DNA of 64,000 nt, taken from contig NZ_JARBFX010000003.1 of assembly GCF_028863665.1 (NCBI RefSeq), forward strand, positions 1 to 64,000. The letters run 5' to 3'. The DNA is from Aquabacter sediminis (GTDB lineage Bacteria > Pseudomonadota > Alphaproteobacteria > Rhizobiales > Xanthobacteraceae). This document shows, in pieces, positions 63,176 through 64,000 of the stretch. Within the stretch, counting starts at the first letter, position 1; each line of letters begins with the position of its first letter. The notes below the pieces were generated by a model. That model had not been told where the DNA came from, searched no databases, and saw only the letters and a program-made list of their open reading frames with translations. The position numbers and the translations under genes were made by a program.

Positions 63176-63829
63176 TCAAAGCTGCCCGGCCACTCCCGGC
63201 GTCAGAGGCGCAAAACGCACCGCCATGAGGGCCGAGCCCGCAAGGCCGGAGGGGGTCTTCACGAAGCGGGTCAGGGTCTGCACACTGTCGGCGTCCCCCA
63301 CCGGCGCCACCAGCACCCCCTCGGGCCGAAGCTGCGCCACCAACGCCTCCGGCACCGATCGCACGGCGGCCGTCACAAGGATCCGGTCATAGGGTGCCCG
63401 CACCGCCAGTCCCGCACGCCCATCCGCGTGGAAGGCCGCCACATTGTGGAGGGACAGCACGCCAAAGCGCACCTGCGCCTCCGCCACCAAACCGCGATAC
63501 CGGTCGAGGGTTACCACCTCCGAGGCGAGTTGCGAGAGCACGGCGGCGTGGTAGCCGGACCCCGTGCCCACCTCCAGGACGCGATGCGCGGCGTTCACGG
63601 CCAGGGCCTCGGTCATGGTCGCGACGACGGTGGGCTGGGACATGGTCTGCCCGCAGGCAATGGGCAGGGCGACATCCAGATAGGCGAGCGGCCGCAGGGC
63701 CGGGTCCACGAACAAGGCCCGGGGAACCAGTTCCATGGCGCGCAGGACCATGACGTTTTGCACGCCGCGGTGACGCAGGCCGAGCACGAACGCCGCGCGC
63801 TCCCTTTTCTCGGCCTCGCTTTCGGTCAT
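63176..63829 (-). CDS. pcm: Protein-L-isoaspartate O-methyltransferase
   Basis: 217 residues. It methylates isoaspartyl residues in damaged proteins using S-adenosylmethionine. LPIACGQTMSQPTVVATMTEAL is the conserved substrate region, RVLEVGTGSGYHAAVLSQLA the AdoMet motif I and YDRILVTAAVRSVPEALVAQLRPEGVLVAPVG motifs II and III. Start at 63829 by conservation. First gene of a minus-strand group with the DUF900 protein and nlpD. Confidence 0.93.
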   Translation of the reverse strand: MTESEAEKRERAAFVLGLRHRGVQNVMVLRAMELVPRALFVDPALRPLAYLDVALPIACGQTMSQPTVVATMTEALAVNAAHRVLEVGTGSGYHAAVLSQLASEVVTLDRYRGLVAEAQVRFGVLSLHNVAAFHADGRAGLAVRAPYDRILVTAAVRSVPEALVAQLRPEGVLVAPVGDADSVQTLTRFVKTPSGLAGSALMAVRFAPLTPGVAGQL

Positions 63830-63932
63830 CGCGCCCCTCCGCTCGAACGCCCAACCCTAGCAGGATTCCAGCCGACCTGCCGCTGGCGCCCTCCCCTTGC
63901 GCGGAACCGGGGGCTCGGCCACTTTCCCGACC

Positions 63933-64000
63933 ATGCGTCCCACCCTTCTCGACCCCCTGTTCGCACCGATCACCGCCTTGAAGGGCATCGGGCCAAAGCT
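63933..64000 (+). CDS. recG: ATP-dependent DNA helicase RecG, first 22 codons
   Basis: The ATG at 63933 opens MRPTLLDPLFAPITALKGIG and then PK before the window edge. The DPLFAPxTxLxGIGPK start is typical of alphaproteobacterial RecG. The rest is outside the window, so this rests on a short match. Confidence 0.8.
   Translation, partial: MRPTLLDPLFAPITALKGIGPK

Overview
The window looks like chromosomal DNA of a high-GC alphaproteobacterium of the Hyphomicrobiales, most likely Xanthobacteraceae (Xanthobacter/Azorhizobium/Ancylobacter-like). The pointers are a MucR/Ros regulator, a tRNA-His with A73 and no encoded G-1, a DUF6456 gene, the housekeeping order pyrB-pyrC'-plsY-dprA-topA-rnr-DUF983-NUDIX-rpmG, and an interspersed palindrome of the GTCATG-CCCGGG type common in this order. 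There is no rRNA, CRISPR, IS element or prophage. The genus is an inference from gene content.

Region by region. 1-3365 is the 5' part of a very large exported Gly-rich repeat protein that runs off the left edge. 3820-8256 holds small redox and resistance units: a monomeric sarcosine/N-methyltryptophan oxidase, a MerR/MFS pair, an AhpD-like/Rrf2 divergent pair and a YbaK deacylase. 8344-15874 is a sugar-acid catabolic island: LacI regulator, TRAP transporter (DctP plus fused DctQM), VOC protein, RuBisCO-like protein and DUF1537 kinase. The last two are the enzyme pair known from D-apionate breakdown. 15919-20789 holds DUF6456, mucR with a triplicated terminator, msrB and oligopeptidase B.

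20986-33403 is the most unusual part: four consecutive paralogous genes of about 955-967 codons. Each encodes a sedolisin (S53) serine-carboxyl peptidase with a complete Glu/Asp/Asp/Ser catalytic set, joined to a DUF4114-like C-terminus. None has a recognisable N-terminal signal peptide. The copies are mosaics of each other and two share an upstream 16-bp motif.

33413-38730 carries two AEC carriers, a MarR regulator with a clear operator, a DUF1398 gene, tRNA-His, a small exported protein and metA with a long structured leader. 38823-42683 (read right to left) is a phosphonate-type ABC transporter phnC-phnD-phnE-phnE whose last gene is frameshifted in a G8 tract. 42891-45411 holds a DUF1428 gene, a likely 19-residue membrane peptide with its own terminator, an amidase and an orphan HigA antitoxin with a perfect operator.

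45576-64000 is mostly housekeeping: pyrB and an inactive-type pyrC', plsY, dprA, topA, rnr, DUF983, NUDIX, two MFS carriers, rpmG, nlpD, a DUF900-like lipoprotein hydrolase, pcm, and the first codons of recG at the right edge.
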